DNA from: Fibrobacteraceae bacterium
Lineage (GTDB): Bacteria > Fibrobacterota > Fibrobacteria > Fibrobacterales > Fibrobacteraceae
Reading direction: 5' to 3'
Assembly (NCBI GenBank): GCA_021443045.1
Contig: JABUUT010000035.1
Span: 43,384-48,952, forward strand
DNA length: 5,569 nt
The notes beneath the pieces are model-generated. The model was not told where the DNA came from and did no database searches. It saw nothing but the letters and a program-made list of their open reading frames with translations. How positions within the stretch are numbered: position 1 is the first letter of the stretch; each line of letters begins with the position of its first letter. Shown here piece by piece: positions 4,750-5,569 of this stretch. The position numbers and the translations under genes were made by a program.

Positions 4750-5484
4750 ATGTTAAAGACTCTGCTTTTTGCATCTCTTTCTTTATCCTCTGTGGCCCTT
4801 GCCGCCGATGAAATCCGTTTTGTTCCCGATCCTTATCCCATCGGCGTTGTGGAGCAGGGCTCCACCAAGCACATCGTGCTCAAGGGCGCCAATGTGACCT
4901 CCAAGGAGATTATTCTTGAAAATGTCATTGGCCAGGGCATTGGCATGTCTAACTTTAAATACCCTACTAAAATTGGCCCCAATGCCACTGTAACCATTGA
5001 ATTTGACATGGATTTTTCGGGCATGGATGGGGAAATACAGCCAGTGGTGGTGCTGGTAGGTAACGATGGCAAACCATACACGGCCAGCCTTGATGGAATT
5101 GTTTCCGCCCCCATTTTCTTTGGCGAAAAAATGTTTGATGCAGGCTTTTACGCCCCTGGAGAAAAGCGGGAATGGACCTTTTATGTGTGGGAAACAGGCA
5201 AAAAAGAGTATCCAGACATCGAATTATCCCCAGAAAACAGCAAAGAATTCTCCATGAAGTCTCAAAAAGTGATGCTGAATGTGGATAAGCTGGACAAAAT
5301 TAAGGAAGGTAAAAAAGGACCAGGGTTCACGGTACCCGGCATAAAGGTGACTTTAACCACAAAAGGGCTTTTTAGGCAGGGTTTTGAGCTAAAACAGAGG
5401 AGTATTCGTAAAATTGTGGCCTTTAAAAGTAAAAAATATCCAAAAGCAACCCCAGAAATTTTAATTATAGGCTACTGGAAATAA
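4750..5484 (+). CDS. Exported two-domain protein resembling DUF1573 (Ig-like), function unknown
   Basis: A 244-residue exported protein. Residues 1-18 are a signal peptide (MLKTLLFASL..., cleavage after ALA). Two beta-rich domains follow. The first (about 24-118) opens RFVPDPYPIGVVEQGSTKHI and ends with VVVLVGNDGKPYTASLDG, which resembles DUF1573/ASH-type Ig-like folds (style: F-x-F-G-x-V-x-x-G, then a hydrophobic strand and a late nucleating strand) but lacks the usual Cys-Gly-Cys motif. The second (about 119-244) begins FFGEKMFDAGFYAPGEKREW, a similar opening, suggesting a tandem copy. It is probably periplasmic or surface-exposed; no catalytic motif is seen. ATG 4744 (two residues longer) and an in-frame GTG at 4693 also exist; 4693 is unlikely because it overlaps miaB and spoils the signal peptide. 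ATG 4750 is preferred from the promoter position. The gene is divergent from miaB and ends 27 nt before tRNA-Pro. Confidence 0.65.
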   Translation: MLKTLLFASLSLSSVALAADEIRFVPDPYPIGVVEQGSTKHIVLKGANVTSKEIILENVIGQGIGMSNFKYPTKIGPNATVTIEFDMDFSGMDGEIQPVVVLVGNDGKPYTASLDGIVSAPIFFGEKMFDAGFYAPGEKREWTFYVWETGKKEYPDIELSPENSKEFSMKSQKVMLNVDKLDKIKEGKKGPGFTVPGIKVTLTTKGLFRQGFELKQRSIRKIVAFKSKKYPKATPEILIIGYWK

Positions 5485-5493
5485 AATTTTTTA

Positions 5494-5502
5494 CTATATT
5501 TG
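5494..5502 (+). promoter_or_regulatory. Candidate promoter of tRNA-Pro (CTATATTTG)
   Basis: CTATATTTG lies in the 27-nt gap between the 4750 gene and tRNA-Pro, preceded by an A/T tract. TATATT (5495-5500) ends 11 nt before the first tRNA base, predicting a leader of about 4 nt. The same nine bases precede tRNA-Leu. Confidence 0.55.
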
Positions 5503-5511
5503 TGTCACCTT

Positions 5512-5569
5512 CGGGATGTAGCTCAGCCTGGTAGAGCGCTTGAATGGGGTTCAAGAGGTCGCTGATTCG
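5512..5569 (+). tRNA. tRNA-Pro (anticodon GGG), 3' part cut by window edge
   Basis: The first 58 nt of a tRNA. The acceptor arm CGGGATG starts with the C1 typical of bacterial tRNA-Pro. The D arm is GCTC-AGCCTGGTA-GAGC. The anticodon stem CTTGA/TCAAG encloses ATGGGGT, giving anticodon GGG at 5546-5548, which reads CCC and CCU. The variable loop is AGGTC and the T arm begins GCTGA-TTCG before the sequence ends. The 3' acceptor strand is not visible. Confidence 0.93.

Overview
This window reads as ordinary chromosome from an FCB-group bacterium, most likely a Fibrobacter or close relative. That placement is inferred from protein style: serine-run linkers in exported proteins, several lineage-looking envelope proteins, and TATATT-type promoter elements inside A/T tracts with no visible TTGACA box. 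No gene here fixes the species. I see no phage, IS, CRISPR, toxin-antitoxin or defence genes, and no gene-free stretch above 300 bases.

Layout. Positions 1-1504 and 1513-2277, all on the minus strand, form a compact cluster. Read in transcription order it starts with tRNA-Leu(CAA) (2391-2308). Next come an exported acidic protein of unknown function (2277-1513), panD (aspartate 1-decarboxylase, 1504-1154), a small exported beta-rich protein (1104-592), a LytR_C-type lipoprotein (592-200) and the 5' part of rsfS, the ribosomal silencing factor, which runs off the left edge. Junctions are tight (8 nt, 49 nt, TAATG overlap, ATGA overlap). A second minus-strand unit, miaB (4707-3403) followed with no gap by a SPOR-domain protein (3402-2479), lies upstream. 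An A/T-rich inverted repeat (2423-2456) separates the two units and overlaps the upstream part of the tRNA-Leu promoter. On the plus strand, a divergent gene encodes an exported two-domain protein resembling DUF1573 (4750-5484). It is followed after 27 nt by tRNA-Pro(GGG), cut by the right edge.

How the genes fit together. Translation functions (miaB tRNA modification, rsfS, two tRNAs) are interleaved with cell-envelope proteins (SPOR, LytR_C lipoprotein, beta-rich and DUF1573-like exported proteins) and one cofactor gene (panD, beta-alanine for pantothenate/CoA). The most interesting signal is regulatory. Three genes without a Shine-Dalgarno sequence (miaB, the 1104 gene, the 4750 gene) each have a -10-like hexamer ending 6-8 nt before the ATG, which predicts leaderless mRNAs. 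Genes inside transcripts (rsfS, the SPOR gene, the gene after tRNA-Leu) do have purine-rich ribosome binding sites. Both tRNA genes share the 9-mer CTATATTTG upstream, and tRNA-Leu looks co-transcribed with a protein-coding operon. I did not find a clearly new multi-gene system.
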